Assembly (NCBI GenBank): GCA_016196825.1
Contig: JACPWY010000010.1
Location: 62,001-126,000 of the forward strand
Source of the DNA: Deltaproteobacteria bacterium
GTDB taxonomy: Bacteria > Bdellovibrionota > FAC87 > UBA2466
DNA: 64,000 nucleotides
Reading direction: 5' to 3'
How positions within the stretch are numbered: position 1 is the first letter of the stretch; every line of letters begins with the position of its first letter. Under the pieces are notes generated by a model. That model had not been told where the DNA came from. It saw nothing but the letters and a program-made list of their open reading frames with translations, and searched no databases. Of this stretch, positions 52,673 through 62,421 are shown piece after piece. The translations under genes were made by a program, and so were the position numbers.

Positions 52673-53257
52673 ATGCTGCGTTTCTTGATCACCACTTTGA
52701 GCCTCGTGGTCCTTCTCCCGGTTTTTGCTTCAGAGAAACCCTACGATGCTCTCCCTCTGCGAAACCAAGCTAATCGGGCGTTCACCCTAAGAGATTTCTC
52801 GCGCGGCTACTCGCTTTTGACCTTCTTTTTTACCTCTTGCCCGATGCAGAAGATGTGCCCATTGAGCATCCGAAAAACGAAAATGGTCCTTCAAGCCACC
52901 AAGAAAGCGCGGGGACCCGAGCTCAATGCCATAGGAATCACGCTCGATCCCGCGCGCGACACAGTAAAAAGGTTAGCCGCCTACTCCAAACGGGAGGGGC
53001 TCGACGACCAACGCTTTTGGCTCGCCACCGGTTCTGGGGCCGACCTCGATCGCATTGCCTCTGAGTTCAACGTGATCGGCATCGGACAGGGTGGTGCAGT
53101 CTCCCACAATGTGCGATCGGTCCTTCTCGGACCAGGGCTTCGTTTCATCAAAAATCTCGACGAGAACGAATGGGCGCCAGAAGACGTTGTGAAGGCCATC
53201 CAGGCCGACACTACTTCTTTTTCATTAGCGGACAGGCAATTAACTTCACCTTCTTGA
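52673..53257 (+). CDS. SCO1/SenC family protein
   Basis: A 194-residue thioredoxin-fold protein with signal peptide (MLRFLITTLSLVVLLPVFA). The copper/redox motif is C-x5-C in FTSCPMQKMCPLS rather than the classical C-x3-C, a variant also seen in other SCO relatives; the conserved His is supplied by SHNVRS. Known SCO proteins deliver copper to cytochrome oxidase or reduce its cysteines. It converges with the tetraheme cytochrome gene; the 3' ends overlap by 47 bp. Confidence 0.87.
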   Translation: MLRFLITTLSLVVLLPVFASEKPYDALPLRNQANRAFTLRDFSRGYSLLTFFFTSCPMQKMCPLSIRKTKMVLQATKKARGPELNAIGITLDPARDTVKRLAAYSKREGLDDQRFWLATGSGADLDRIASEFNVIGIGQGGAVSHNVRSVLLGPGLRFIKNLDENEWAPEDVVKAIQADTTSFSLADRQLTSPS

Positions 53258-53849
53258 ACGTAAAAGCAGGATCCCTTTCGGGGGTGTGGCACTGACGACA
53301 GGTCGCCTCCTTCACTGGACGGCCCGTTCTTTTTCCCGTCTTGAGATGGATCTCCCGATCGCCGTGACAGTGTTCACACTGAACATTGAGAAAGTCCTTC
53401 AGGACGTTATCCGCTACCCCGGCCCGTTTCTCATGGTAGAAGGTTTTGATAATCCGATAGCGCTCTGGATCTAACCTCGAGTCAATTGGCGACACCTTTC
53501 CCCCAAAGAGGGGGGTCAGGAAACACTCTACAGCCGCCTGATCCGGTGGACAGTCGGCGGGTAGCCTCTTCCATTCGATCGGCTTTGAAATCGAATCAAA
53601 CCCTCCGGGCGCGTTGAGGCCCAACGTATGGCATTTGGCGCAGTCGGGGTCGAGGTGTGCGTTCTTGGCGAAAAGCGTGAGATAGGCCGAGGAATGGAGG
53701 GTGCCTCGCCAAAACTGAACCTGCAGCGAATGACACACCAAGCAACGATCCGGGTTGGCGACAAAACCAAGCGCGATCCCGCTCAACGCCAAGGCGCCCA
53801 CAATCACGATTGTTGGCCCTGCCCATCTACCCGATTTCTTGATGCTCAT
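53211..53849 (-). CDS. Membrane-anchored tetraheme cytochrome c
   Basis: A 212-residue protein with an N-terminal anchor (about 10-31, WAGPTIVIVGALALSGIALGF) and four CxxCH heme motifs: CLVCH, CAKCH, CEHCH and CRQCH. Arrangement resembles cytochrome c554/NapC-related redox carriers facing the periplasm. Start uncertain: ATG 53849 chosen, but ATG 53867 six codons upstream is also possible. It ends antisense to the SCO gene. Likely passes electrons to a periplasmic reductase or oxidase; partner not in the window. Confidence 0.9.
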   Translation of the reverse strand: MSIKKSGRWAGPTIVIVGALALSGIALGFVANPDRCLVCHSLQVQFWRGTLHSSAYLTLFAKNAHLDPDCAKCHTLGLNAPGGFDSISKPIEWKRLPADCPPDQAAVECFLTPLFGGKVSPIDSRLDPERYRIIKTFYHEKRAGVADNVLKDFLNVQCEHCHGDREIHLKTGKRTGRPVKEATCRQCHTPERDPAFTFKKVKLIACPLMKKK

Positions 53850-53890
53850 GCGAGAATCCGATAGCATGGCCCCTGGAATTAGGGGTGGCC

Positions 53891-54676
53891 ATGCGTCTAG
53901 TCAGTCACATTTTAGCAGCAAGTCTCTTCATGGGCGGTATCGTTTTTGCCGCGGTGTCGCCGGTGGGAAAGATCAATGGAACACCGGTCTTCAAGGATGA
54001 CCTTGAACGGATTCCGGAAAGCCAGGACTCCTCTCTTTCGGCCTTCGACCGGCTAGTGCTCTTTCGGTTGGCGGTCGAGAAGGCTAAGAAGGAAAAGATC
54101 GAACAGCTCCCCTCGGTGAAGCACGACCTGGATCTCGTTATCTACCGCCATTTTCTCGAGGAACGTCTCAAGGCCGAGGCTCAGAAACTCGCCCCCACCG
54201 AGGCTGAGATAAAGGTCTATTACGAACAGCACCCTCTCCTTCGGCTCCGCCATATTGTATTGCGCTTTTCGAGTCCTAAGGAGCAGACCGAAGCTCAACA
54301 GAAGGCCGCTAAGATAGATGCCCTCCTGCGCGGCGGGACTCCGTTCACACAAATTGCCGAGGAGTACTCACAAGATGAGACCGCTCCTTTGGGTGGCGAC
54401 ATCGGAGAGCGGGGGCTCCACAATCTTCATGAGGATTTCTACCTGCGCCTCACCGATCTGCAACCCGCACAGGTGTCTGCTCGGATCGAAAGCCGATCGG
54501 GCCTCCACTATTTTCAGCTCGTATCCAAGGTTCCGTACCAAATGGCGCTGGGGCAGTACGTCTCATTTTTAACCAAGCGTCTGTCGCAGGATCGAGAGCA
54601 CCGGTTTCTGAGCAGCGTGCTTAACGACCTCAAGAAAACCGCCCAAATTGAGGTCCTCCAATCCAAGAATGAGTAG
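53891..54676 (+). CDS. Parvulin/SurA-like peptidyl-prolyl isomerase
   Basis: A 261-residue secreted protein: signal peptide (MRLVSHILAASLFMGGIVFAA), a short SurA-N-like helical part (VGKINGTPVFKDDLERI), then a parvulin domain with LRLRHIVLRF and GGDIGERGLH, matching the PPIC motif except for a shortened loop. ATG 53891 follows AGGGG at 5 nt. First of three tandem chaperone-isomerase genes; it overlaps the next by 8 bp. Folds outer-membrane proteins in the periplasm. Confidence 0.88.
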   Translation: MRLVSHILAASLFMGGIVFAAVSPVGKINGTPVFKDDLERIPESQDSSLSAFDRLVLFRLAVEKAKKEKIEQLPSVKHDLDLVIYRHFLEERLKAEAQKLAPTEAEIKVYYEQHPLLRLRHIVLRFSSPKEQTEAQQKAAKIDALLRGGTPFTQIAEEYSQDETAPLGGDIGERGLHNLHEDFYLRLTDLQPAQVSARIESRSGLHYFQLVSKVPYQMALGQYVSFLTKRLSQDREHRFLSSVLNDLKKTAQIEVLQSKNE

Positions 54677-55625
54677 AGCCTATCCCTTAAATAGATTCCT
54701 CGCGACACTTTGCCTGCTCTCCGCTTGTCAGGTCACTAAGCACGATCCGAAGCTCCGGATATTGGCGCGGGTGAACGGCACCCCTATTACGTTGAGTGAG
54801 TTTCAGCTGAATTTTGCTCAGGTCCTTTCCGATCAAGACAGCATTGCGCCGTCCAATCCCAAGAGTCTCGATCAGTTCAAGGCCAGAGCCCTCAATGAAT
54901 CGGTCATGATGGCCCTGGTGAGACAAGAAGCCAATCGACGATTTATCAAGGTTGCCAAGGAAGAGGTAGATTCTCGCGTCAACAACTGGAAAGACGGCTA
55001 CCCACCCGGCGGCTTCGAAGAGATGCTCCGTCGACAAAGAACCACCGAAGAATACCTCAAGAAGCGAATTGAGAATCAGCTCTGGGTGGAAAAAGTGTCG
55101 GCCGAGATGTCGGGCAGTGAAATCCTCGTCTCTGACGAGGAAATGAAGCGCTACTACCAACAGCACCCCAACGAGTTTTTCCGCCAAGAGCGCCTGCACG
55201 CCCTCCAAATTGTGGTCCCGACGGTTGAAGAGGCCACCAAACTTCGTCAGGAGATCATTTCTGGCGTCACCACCTTCGAGTCGGCGGCTCGGCAATACTC
55301 CCTCAGCCCAGACGCTTCGAAGGGTGGGGATGTCGGCTTCTTTTCCAGGAAGGAAAAGATCGAGGCGTTTGATGAAGCCTTTTCGGTCCCCGTGGGAGCC
55401 ATTTCAAGGCCGGTGCAGAGCCGATTCGGCGTTCACCTCTTCAAAGTACTCGAACGACAACCCAAGCGTGCTCTCACATTTCAAGAGGCCAAGCCTGAGC
55501 TGGGCAAGCTCCTCCGCCGGAGCAAAGAGGCCAAGGTGTATAAGGAATGGGCTACCAAACAACTCAAAGATGCTGAGATTTATAGAAATGAGGCGCTCTT
55601 TGCTTCGATCGCAACCCCTGTTTAA
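54669..55625 (+). CDS. Parvulin-type peptidyl-prolyl isomerase, lipoprotein
   Basis: A 318-residue protein with a lipobox (MSRAYPLNRFLATLCLLSAC), SurA-like N-terminal helices (RVNGTPITLSEFQLNFAQVL) and a parvulin domain (RLHALQIVVPTVEEA, GGDVGFFSRKE, SRFGVHLFKVLER) resembling PrsA/PpiD. Start chosen at ATG 54669, which overlaps the previous gene's end. Membrane-anchored chaperone, second in the tandem set. Confidence 0.9.
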   Translation: MSRAYPLNRFLATLCLLSACQVTKHDPKLRILARVNGTPITLSEFQLNFAQVLSDQDSIAPSNPKSLDQFKARALNESVMMALVRQEANRRFIKVAKEEVDSRVNNWKDGYPPGGFEEMLRRQRTTEEYLKKRIENQLWVEKVSAEMSGSEILVSDEEMKRYYQQHPNEFFRQERLHALQIVVPTVEEATKLRQEIISGVTTFESAARQYSLSPDASKGGDVGFFSRKEKIEAFDEAFSVPVGAISRPVQSRFGVHLFKVLERQPKRALTFQEAKPELGKLLRRSKEAKVYKEWATKQLKDAEIYRNEALFASIATPV

Positions 55626-56586
55626 CAAGATCATTTTTGGGGGAGCTCTCTGCCTGGGCCTGTCCCTCTCGGCGCGAAACCTCGTTGACCGCACGGTCGT
55701 CACGGTCAACGACGAGGTGGTCTTGGAGTCGGATGTTGCCGAATTCCACAGAAAAACCCAGAGCAAGAGTTTTCAGGAGCTTTTTGGTGGCATCAACCCG
55801 GAGGTCTTGAAAGATCCCCAGAAAACCCTTCAGCTTTTGGTGGAAGAAAAGATCATCGACCAGCAGGTGAAAAAGCTCGAGCTCAAGGCCAACGACCAGG
55901 AGGTCGATGGCCAGATTCGAGCTATCCTCAAGCGCAACAGCATCACAACGGCGCAACTGGGCGAGCGACTCAAACAGCTCGGCGCTACCCTCCCGGATTA
56001 TCGAGAAGGCATTCGTCGACAACTCGAGAGAAAGAACCTCATCGACCGCGAAATCCGCCCCACCCTGGAGGTTTCTGACGAACAAGTGCGCCACTTCTAT
56101 CTTCGAACGAGTCAAAGTGCAAAGGCCGAAAAAGAATACAAACTTGCGCACATACTTCTGGACGCTTCCAAAAAGGACGCGAAGAACCCGGATGTCCGGG
56201 CCAAGGAGATTTACGCCCAACTTCAAAAAGACCCGGTCCAGTTTGACGCCCTGGCCAAGCAATACTCCACCGACTCCTCCACTGCCCAAACCGGTGGAGT
56301 GATTGGCTACTTTTCACCCAGTTCGATGGCCAAGGAGTTTCGCGAAGTCATACCCAAGATTGAAGTTGGCCACGTGGCTCCACCGATCAAGACGTCGGCT
56401 GGAGTTCATCTGGTTAAGGTGATTGAGGCCCGAGCTTCCGACTTTTCAACGCTTTCGAAAGAGCGAAAGGATGGCATACGAGCCCAACTCCTCGAGCAGG
56501 AGATGGACCGCAAGATGCAGCTGTGGCTCGAGAGAAAGAAGGCGGAGAGCTACATCAAACTATCGGGAGAAAAGAATGACAGTTAA
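55588..56586 (+). CDS. surA: SurA-like chaperone / peptidyl-prolyl isomerase
   Basis: A 332-residue protein: signal segment (about 9-28), SurA_N domain (VVTVNDEVVLESDVAEF through LEVSDEQVRHFYL) and one parvulin domain (KLAHILLD, GGVIGYFSPSSMAKEF, TSAGVHLVKVIEA) with a short C-terminal helix. Family SurA has two parvulin domains; this has one. Start ATG 55588 overlaps the previous gene by 38 bp; ATG 55570 is an alternative. Overlaps the phosphohexomutase start by 11 bp, so all four genes are probably one operon. Confidence 0.9.
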   Translation: MRRSLLRSQPLFNKIIFGGALCLGLSLSARNLVDRTVVTVNDEVVLESDVAEFHRKTQSKSFQELFGGINPEVLKDPQKTLQLLVEEKIIDQQVKKLELKANDQEVDGQIRAILKRNSITTAQLGERLKQLGATLPDYREGIRRQLERKNLIDREIRPTLEVSDEQVRHFYLRTSQSAKAEKEYKLAHILLDASKKDAKNPDVRAKEIYAQLQKDPVQFDALAKQYSTDSSTAQTGGVIGYFSPSSMAKEFREVIPKIEVGHVAPPIKTSAGVHLVKVIEARASDFSTLSKERKDGIRAQLLEQEMDRKMQLWLERKKAESYIKLSGEKNDS

Positions 56587-57934
56587 TCCATCCATTTTTC
56601 GAGAGTACGACATCCGAGGCGTCGCCGACCGCGACCTGACCGACGCTCTTGTCATCAATTTAGGAAAAGCTCTAGGCACCTTCGTTGCCCGTAAAGGAGG
56701 GAAGAGCGTGGCCTTGGGTTACGATTGCCGCCTCAGCTCACCACGGTTACGAGGAGTGCTCGCTCGGGGCCTCATGGCCACTGGTCTATCCGTCTACGAC
56801 GTTGGGATGGTTCCCACACCTGTGTTGTATTTTGCGACCCACCACCTCATGACCGATGGGGGCGTGATGATCACGGGAAGCCACAACCCCGGTGAACACA
56901 ATGGCTTCAAGATTTGCGTGGGCCCCTCCACCATTCATGGTGACGACATTCAGGCCCTCCGGAAGCTCATTGAGAAAGAAGACTATGATCTTCGCGCCGG
57001 CGGCACGTCCGAAAACCGCCCGGTAGAAGAGGATTACATCAGTTATATCGTTAGAACGGTCAAGGTCGCCTCTCCCATACGGGTCGTTATCGATGCGGGA
57101 AACGGCATGGGCGGCAAGATTGCCGCCGCTCTTTACCGTGAGATGGGCTGCGAGGTGGTGTCCCTCTTCGAGGAATATGATGGCGCCTTCCCAAACCACC
57201 ACCCCGACCCGACTGTTCTCGAAAACCTGCGGTCTCTTATCGACACCGTTTGCCGGCAGAAGGCCCACGTGGGCATCGGTTTTGATGGCGATGCCGACCG
57301 AATCGGCGTCGTCGACGCGAGCGGTCGTCCCCTTTTCGGCGATGAGCTCCTCGTCATCTTCGAACGAGACGTTCTCAAGAACAATCCCGGCGCGGCCATT
57401 ATTTCCGAGGTGAAGGCCTCGCACCGACTCTTTCAGGACATCGAGCGCCATGGCGGCAAAGCGATCCTTTGGAAAACCGGACACAGTCTCATCAAGGCTA
57501 AGATGAAGGAGTCAGGCGCGCTCCTCGCCGGCGAGATGAGCGGCCATATGTTTTTCAAAGACCGATATTTCGGGTTTGACGATGCCATTTACGCCGGCGC
57601 CCGTATCATCGAAATCCTCTCGAACACTCGAAAGACAGCAATGGAGCTTCTCGCCGACCTTCCTCCTGCGGTCACTACACCCGAGATTCGGGTCGATTGC
57701 GCAGATGAGATAAAATTCGAAGTCGTCCAGAAGGCCCGGAAGAGGTTTGAAACTATGGGCCTAAATGTGAACGCCATCGACGGAGCACGTGTCAATTTCT
57801 CGGACGGTTGGGGGCTGGTTCGCGCATCTAACACACAGCCCGTCCTCGTCTTCCGTTTCGAGGCTGAAAATGAGGGGCGGCTGCTTGAGATCCGGTCGCT
57901 CGTTGAGGGAGTCGTCAACAGCTGCCTGCAGTGA
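56576..57934 (+). CDS. Phosphomannomutase/phosphoglucomutase
   Basis: A 452-residue alpha-D-phosphohexomutase: N-terminal [14 protein letters not shown], catalytic phosphoserine in [18 protein letters not shown] (about residue 100), metal loop [16 protein letters not shown] (about 240), sugar loop [23 protein letters not shown], and C-terminal phosphate-binding [15 protein letters not shown]. Provides mannose-1-phosphate or glucose-1-phosphate for polysaccharide and LPS synthesis. ATG 56576 follows GGGAG. Downstream of surA in a compact operon; uvrA follows 13 nt later. Confidence 0.95.
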   Translation: MTVNPSIFREYDIRGVADRDLTDALVINLGKALGTFVARKGGKSVALGYDCRLSSPRLRGVLARGLMATGLSVYDVGMVPTPVLYFATHHLMTDGGVMITGSHNPGEHNGFKICVGPSTIHGDDIQALRKLIEKEDYDLRAGGTSENRPVEEDYISYIVRTVKVASPIRVVIDAGNGMGGKIAAALYREMGCEVVSLFEEYDGAFPNHHPDPTVLENLRSLIDTVCRQKAHVGIGFDGDADRIGVVDASGRPLFGDELLVIFERDVLKNNPGAAIISEVKASHRLFQDIERHGGKAILWKTGHSLIKAKMKESGALLAGEMSGHMFFKDRYFGFDDAIYAGARIIEILSNTRKTAMELLADLPPAVTTPEIRVDCADEIKFEVVQKARKRFETMGLNVNAIDGARVNFSDGWGLVRASNTQPVLVFRFEAENEGRLLEIRSLVEGVVNSCLQ

Positions 57935-57947
57935 TAAAGATCTCTGT

Positions 57948-60665
57948 GTGTCCAAAGCGATCTCCATTCGCGGTGCCCGAGAGCACAATCTTCGAAATAT
58001 CTCCATCGATATTCCCCGCAATTCCCTAGTGGTCATGACAGGCCTGAGTGGCTCTGGGAAATCCTCTCTCGCGTTCGACACGATTTACGCTGAGGGCCAA
58101 CGTCGCTATCTCGAATCACTCTCCGCTTACGCGCGGCAGTTCCTGGAACAGCTCGCCAAACCCGATGTTGATTCCATTGAAGGCCTTTCGCCGGCCATAT
58201 CGGTGGAGCAGAAGAATATTTCTAAGAATCCACGTTCAACAGTGGGAACCATTACCGAAATTTACGATTTTCTTCGTCTACTCTATGCGCGCGTAGGCAC
58301 CCCCCGTTGTTTCGAATGTGGCTCGGCCATCGAGTCTCAGTCGCCGCAACAGATCGTCCAGGCAATCACTTCGCTTCCGCCGGATTCCCGATTCGCCATT
58401 TTGGCGCCCATAGTCCGCGACCGAAAGGGCGAGTTTCAAAAGGAGCTCTTCCAGGCCCGCAGTCAGGGGTACGCTCGAGCCAGGGTCGATGGCGAGGACG
58501 TCAGCCTAACCTCCCCCATTCAACTCAAGAAAACGTTTCGCCATGATGTCTCCATCTACATCGACCGACTGATCGTGAAGCCGGGCACGGAGACCCGGAT
58601 CTACGAGGCCATCGAGGCAGCTGTCCAGCTCAGCAACGGACTTGCGGAAATCCTCATCACGGGGGAAGAGAAGCCTCGGCTCGTCTCGACACGTTTTGCG
58701 TGTACCAACTGCGGTACCAGCTTTCCCGAGCTCGAACCCAGAAGCTTCTCTTTTAACAGCACACACGGAGGCTGTTCCATCTGCAACGGAATCGGCTCCA
58801 TCTATCGCATCGATCCCAACTTGATCTTCCTGGATGTAAAGAGCCCGCTCGATGAGGCGATTGGTGACTCTCTTCTCGAGCTTGAGTTTGGCTACAAATC
58901 GATCGTCAAAGAGCTCCCCAACAAGAGTTATTCAGAGCTTTCTTCGAAAGAACAGAAAGCTCTGACCGAGAAGATCTCGGCCGCACTTCAGGCGATCTGG
59001 GATGAAGGTGTCGATACCGATCGGCAGATTCTCATCGAATACATGGCGGCCACCGAATGCCCAGAATGCCTCGGGACTCGCATTCGCAAGGAATCTAGGT
59101 CGGTCTTTGTGGGCGAAAAGAATATCGCTGAGCTCTGTGCTCTAGCCTTAAATGACGCGTTGGTTTTTTTTCAACAACTGAGACTCACCTCATCACAGCT
59201 TTTGATCGCGGAGCCGATTCTGAAAGAGATCACTGGGCGCCTCACCTTTCTCATCGATGTGGGGCTTTCGTATCTCACGCTAAATCGTTCCGCCTCGACG
59301 CTTTCAGGCGGAGAGGCGCAGCGGATTCGGCTGGCGAGCCAGGTGGGGTCTGGGCTTGTCGGAGTTCTCTACGTCCTCGATGAACCGAGCATCGGACTTC
59401 ACGCTCGAGACAACGACCGCCTCATCAGTACATTGGAGCGGCTTAGAGATTGCGGCAACTCGGTCATCGTGGTCGAACACGATGAAGAGACCATCCGCCG
59501 CTCCGATTTTATCGTCGATATCGGCCCAGGCTCTGGCAAACATGGCGGCGAGGTTATCTTCGAAGGAAAAGTTAAAGACCTTCTCACCTCGGAACGCAGC
59601 CTTACGGGCCAGTACCTTTCGGGAAACAAGAGAATCGCTACGCCCCAACGCCGGTCGGCCGCGAACACTGCTCGTTTGGAACTCTCTGGCCTCACCCGCA
59701 ACAATCTTCAGGACATTTCCGTGACATTTCCTCTGGGCTGTTTCATTGGGGTGAGCGGTGTCTCAGGGTCAGGGAAGAGCACGCTCATCATCGACACGCT
59801 CTTACCGGTGCTCCGAGCCAAGGTTTCGAACAGACCCATTCCTCCCTTGGGGCACGGGATCATTCGGGGGCTCGAAACGGTTGAGCGCGTGATCCACGTC
59901 GACCAGGATCCCATCGGTCGCACGCCACGCTCGAACCCAGCCACCTACACCGGCGTTTTTACGGAAATTCGCACCCTTTTTTCGTCCACTCCAGAGGCGA
60001 AAGCACGGGGGTATTCGCTGGGGCGCTTTTCTTTCAACGTAAAAGGTGGCCGATGTGAGGGTTGCCGAGGTGAAGGAACAAGTCGCGTGTCGATGAATTT
60101 TCTCCCAGATGTCTACGTCACCTGCGAAGTGTGCGGTGGCCGCCGCTACAATCGTGAGACTCTTGAGGTTCGTTACCGAGGGCGGACTATTGAAGAGGTT
60201 TTGAAGTTTAGCGTGGAAGAGGCTGCTAATTTTTTCCAGAACATTCCCAACCTTCGCTTCAAGCTTCAGACTCTCGTCGATGTCGGCCTTGGATACATTG
60301 AGCTTGGCCAAAACGCGGTCACGCTTTCCGGTGGTGAAGCTCAGCGGATGAAACTTTCGCGAGAACTCAATCGCCGGTCTCTCGCCAAAACGGTCTACAT
60401 TCTTGACGAGCCCACGACAGGGCTCCATTTTGACGATGTTCTGCGGCTCATTCAGATTCTCCATCGCCTGGTCGATCAGGGCAGCACGGTGATAGTCATC
60501 GAACACAACCTCGACGTCCTCAAGCAGGCGGACTATCTCATCGAGCTGGGGCCGGAGGGCGGCGTGGGTGGTGGCCGCGTTCTGTTCCAGGGCCCTCCCG
60601 AGGACCTTGTTCGCGTCAAGGAATCCCACACTGCGGTCTATCTTAAGAAGGCGTTGGGCTCTTAG
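57948..60665 (+). CDS. uvrA: UvrABC excinuclease subunit A
   Basis: A 905-residue DNA-damage sensor. GTG 57948 begins [23 protein letters not shown], matching the family start; no ATG is in frame without adding unrelated residues. Two ABC ATPase units, each split: Walker A LSGSGKSS (N-terminal) and VSGSGKST (second), signatures [14 protein letters not shown] and [15 protein letters not shown]. Zinc sites: CTNC...CSIC and CEGC...CEVC; the first knuckle [10 protein letters not shown] is reduced. Works with UvrB (start of the window). Follows the phosphohexomutase by 13 nt. Confidence 0.97.
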   Translation: MSKAISIRGAREHNLRNISIDIPRNSLVVMTGLSGSGKSSLAFDTIYAEGQRRYLESLSAYARQFLEQLAKPDVDSIEGLSPAISVEQKNISKNPRSTVGTITEIYDFLRLLYARVGTPRCFECGSAIESQSPQQIVQAITSLPPDSRFAILAPIVRDRKGEFQKELFQARSQGYARARVDGEDVSLTSPIQLKKTFRHDVSIYIDRLIVKPGTETRIYEAIEAAVQLSNGLAEILITGEEKPRLVSTRFACTNCGTSFPELEPRSFSFNSTHGGCSICNGIGSIYRIDPNLIFLDVKSPLDEAIGDSLLELEFGYKSIVKELPNKSYSELSSKEQKALTEKISAALQAIWDEGVDTDRQILIEYMAATECPECLGTRIRKESRSVFVGEKNIAELCALALNDALVFFQQLRLTSSQLLIAEPILKEITGRLTFLIDVGLSYLTLNRSASTLSGGEAQRIRLASQVGSGLVGVLYVLDEPSIGLHARDNDRLISTLERLRDCGNSVIVVEHDEETIRRSDFIVDIGPGSGKHGGEVIFEGKVKDLLTSERSLTGQYLSGNKRIATPQRRSAANTARLELSGLTRNNLQDISVTFPLGCFIGVSGVSGSGKSTLIIDTLLPVLRAKVSNRPIPPLGHGIIRGLETVERVIHVDQDPIGRTPRSNPATYTGVFTEIRTLFSSTPEAKARGYSLGRFSFNVKGGRCEGCRGEGTSRVSMNFLPDVYVTCEVCGGRRYNRETLEVRYRGRTIEEVLKFSVEEAANFFQNIPNLRFKLQTLVDVGLGYIELGQNAVTLSGGEAQRMKLSRELNRRSLAKTVYILDEPTTGLHFDDVLRLIQILHRLVDQGSTVIVIEHNLDVLKQADYLIELGPEGGVGGGRVLFQGPPEDLVRVKESHTAVYLKKALGS

Positions 60666-60810
60666 CACCGCTCGAACCCCAATCCGTGACAATTCTCAGT
60701 TGCTCTTTGCTTCATTGTGGTAGTTTTTGCAACAGGTTTTCGACGATAAAAGGGGGCCCCAACCCACTTGTCTCTCGCTAGAAAAGTCCTATGCTAAAAG
60801 AGGTGTGCAT

Positions 60811-61281
60811 ATGGCCGGTGTGGCTTCGCTAAACGTTTTGCTCGTCGACGACAATGAGGCCGACTCCTATCTCTTCTCAGAATTTTTTAACGAAATGAAG
60901 CCCGATGCCACTGTCCACTGCGTGGAGGATGGTGTCGGCGCAATGGACTATCTCCTTCACCGAGACTCCTATCGGGATGCGGAGCTTCCAGACGTCGTCA
61001 TCCTCGATCTCAACCTTCCCCGCAAAGATGGGAAAGAGGTCTTGAGAGAAATTAGAGACAACCAGCTCCTGAAAGATCTCCCGGTCTTTATTTACACCGG
61101 GTCGGTTCGCCCCGAAGATAGAGACATTTGCTTGCGCTACGGAGCGAACGGGTTTTTGAACAAACCCAACCAACTCTCGGATTATCCCAAACTGATGGAG
61201 CGACTCACCTGTGAGGAATTTCCTAAACTTTGGAACCAAAATAAGAGCCCCCTTGGGTTTGCACCCAAGGGGGCTCTATAA
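60811..61281 (+). CDS. Single-domain response regulator
   Basis: A 156-residue CheY-like receiver of the Rcp1 type: LVDDNEADSYLFSEFF, phosphoacceptor Asp in VILDLNLPRKDG (about 72), Thr-like VFIYTGSV, and Lys in FLNKPNQ. No output domain, so it acts by protein contact. Start ATG 60811 follows AGAGGT. The final 11 codons are formed by the terminator hairpin at 61244-61277, so the tail is probably not a functional element. No neighbouring kinase. Confidence 0.9.
   Translation: MAGVASLNVLLVDDNEADSYLFSEFFNEMKPDATVHCVEDGVGAMDYLLHRDSYRDAELPDVVILDLNLPRKDGKEVLREIRDNQLLKDLPVFIYTGSVRPEDRDICLRYGANGFLNKPNQLSDYPKLMERLTCEEFPKLWNQNKSPLGFAPKGAL
61244..61277. terminator. 15-bp-stem terminator between the response regulator and atpE
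   Basis: AGAGCCCCCTTGGGT and ACCCAAGGGGGCTCT pair perfectly around a TTGC loop. Downstream on the minus strand comes TATTTTGG, so it ends the atp transcript; it also lies within the last codons of the plus-strand gene and may serve both. Confidence 0.9.
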
Positions 61282-61301
61282 GTATTCTCAAAACGACAGG
61301 A

Positions 61302-61628
61302 TTACATCTTGCCCATGAGCAAGAACACGATCGCAAAGGTAAAGAGCACGAGTGTCTCAACGAATACTAGGCTCAGAATCAATTGGGTTCCCATGGCCTT
61401 CTGGGCGCCGGGATTGCGCGAAACGCCATCCATGTAGCTCGCGCCAATTTTGCCCTGAGCGGTGGCGGCGGCCACAACAGCAAGCGCCATGCCGATGCCA
61501 ACCGCGAACGCAGTCGACCAGTTTGAACCACCGGTTGCTGCGGCAGCCCCGTGCTCTTCCGCCAACAGGGGCATCGCCGTTAATAGTCCCACAATCGTCC
61601 ACCAGCCCTTGGAAATACTCACCTTCAT
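61302..61628 (-). CDS. atpE: ATP synthase F0 subunit c with N-terminal signal-like extension
   Basis: A 108-residue c subunit: a leader (MKVSISKGWWTIVGLLTAMPLLAEEHG) precedes the two helices. The first helix ends GASYMDGVSRNPGA, the loop of all c subunits; the second carries the essential Glu in LVFVETLVLFTFA. Gln sits 13 residues before the loop Arg, as in Na+-binding c rings, and Thr follows the Glu. Forms the rotor ring of ATP synthase. Other c subunits with cleavable leaders exist. Last gene of the visible atp operon; the stop precedes the strong terminator. Confidence 0.94.
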   Translation of the reverse strand: MKVSISKGWWTIVGLLTAMPLLAEEHGAAAATGGSNWSTAFAVGIGMALAVVAAATAQGKIGASYMDGVSRNPGAQKAMGTQLILSLVFVETLVLFTFAIVFLLMGKM

Positions 61629-61659
61629 CGTCTACCTCCAAAAAATTTGTGACTGCACC

Positions 61660-62385
61660 TTAGTGTTGCTCGCCGTGTTCTTCATGCTCTGTCGCCATCT
61701 GGATATAAACAGAGGTCAACGTCGCAAATAAGAAGGCCTGTATGGTACAAACGACCACTCCAAAAAGCAATAATGGAACAGGCAGAACCCACTGACAAAG
61801 TTGACCAAAAGATCCCGCCAAAAGGTGGTCAATCTTGAGGTTCAGCATGAGTCGCAACCCCAAAGTGAAGGGGCGCAGAACATGGGAGAGAATCTCAAAA
61901 AGTGCGATCGGCACCCCCATAATCCCGAGCCCCATCAGAAAATGCTTCGCATAACCGACCGGCCCGTGCTCCAGAATCCCCTGAACGTTGTAGTAAAGAA
62001 ACGCGGCCGCTCCCAGAGCAAGCGTCGTATTCAAATTCGCGCTCGGTGACTCCGAGAGAGGAAGCAGCCCCATCAAATTGCTCAGGAGCACGAAGATAAA
62101 GAGCGAGGCTATGAACGGAAAGTGTTTCTCCCCGTGGTGGCCAAGCGTACCCACCACCATGGAATGGAGAGAATCCACCAGAATATCGACCATACCCACA
62201 AGGGAAAGCTTCTTGGAAGGAATCAGCAGCTCATTCTGCTTTCCGGAAATCCGGCGGCGGGCGATGATCGAGACCAAGAGAATCGTCAGAAAAACCAGAA
62301 TCGCACCGTTCACATGGACCCAGGCCTCGTCATGAGGCAGAAAGGGGAGGTTCATGAGCCAGGTTTCCGGACCGTGTTGTTCCAT
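61660..62385 (-). CDS. atpB: ATP synthase F0 subunit a
   Basis: A 241-residue membrane subunit. FIASLFIFVLLSNLMGLLPLSESPSANLNTTLALG marks the a-subunit core; the essential Arg is in PFTLGLRLMLNLKIDH (family LGLRLFGN), and the following AFLFATLTSVYIQMA is the conserved second motif of the last helix. Stator channel next to the c ring. It is followed by atpE after 31 nt, giving the usual B-E order, while an O-methyltransferase gene separates it from the AtpI-like gene. Confidence 0.96.
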   Translation of the reverse strand: MEQHGPETWLMNLPFLPHDEAWVHVNGAILVFLTILLVSIIARRRISGKQNELLIPSKKLSLVGMVDILVDSLHSMVVGTLGHHGEKHFPFIASLFIFVLLSNLMGLLPLSESPSANLNTTLALGAAAFLYYNVQGILEHGPVGYAKHFLMGLGIMGVPIALFEILSHVLRPFTLGLRLMLNLKIDHLLAGSFGQLCQWVLPVPLLLFGVVVCTIQAFLFATLTSVYIQMATEHEEHGEQH

Positions 62386-62421
62386 AGGATTTCAATGGTT
62401 TACTCGGAGATCCCCCCTCTT

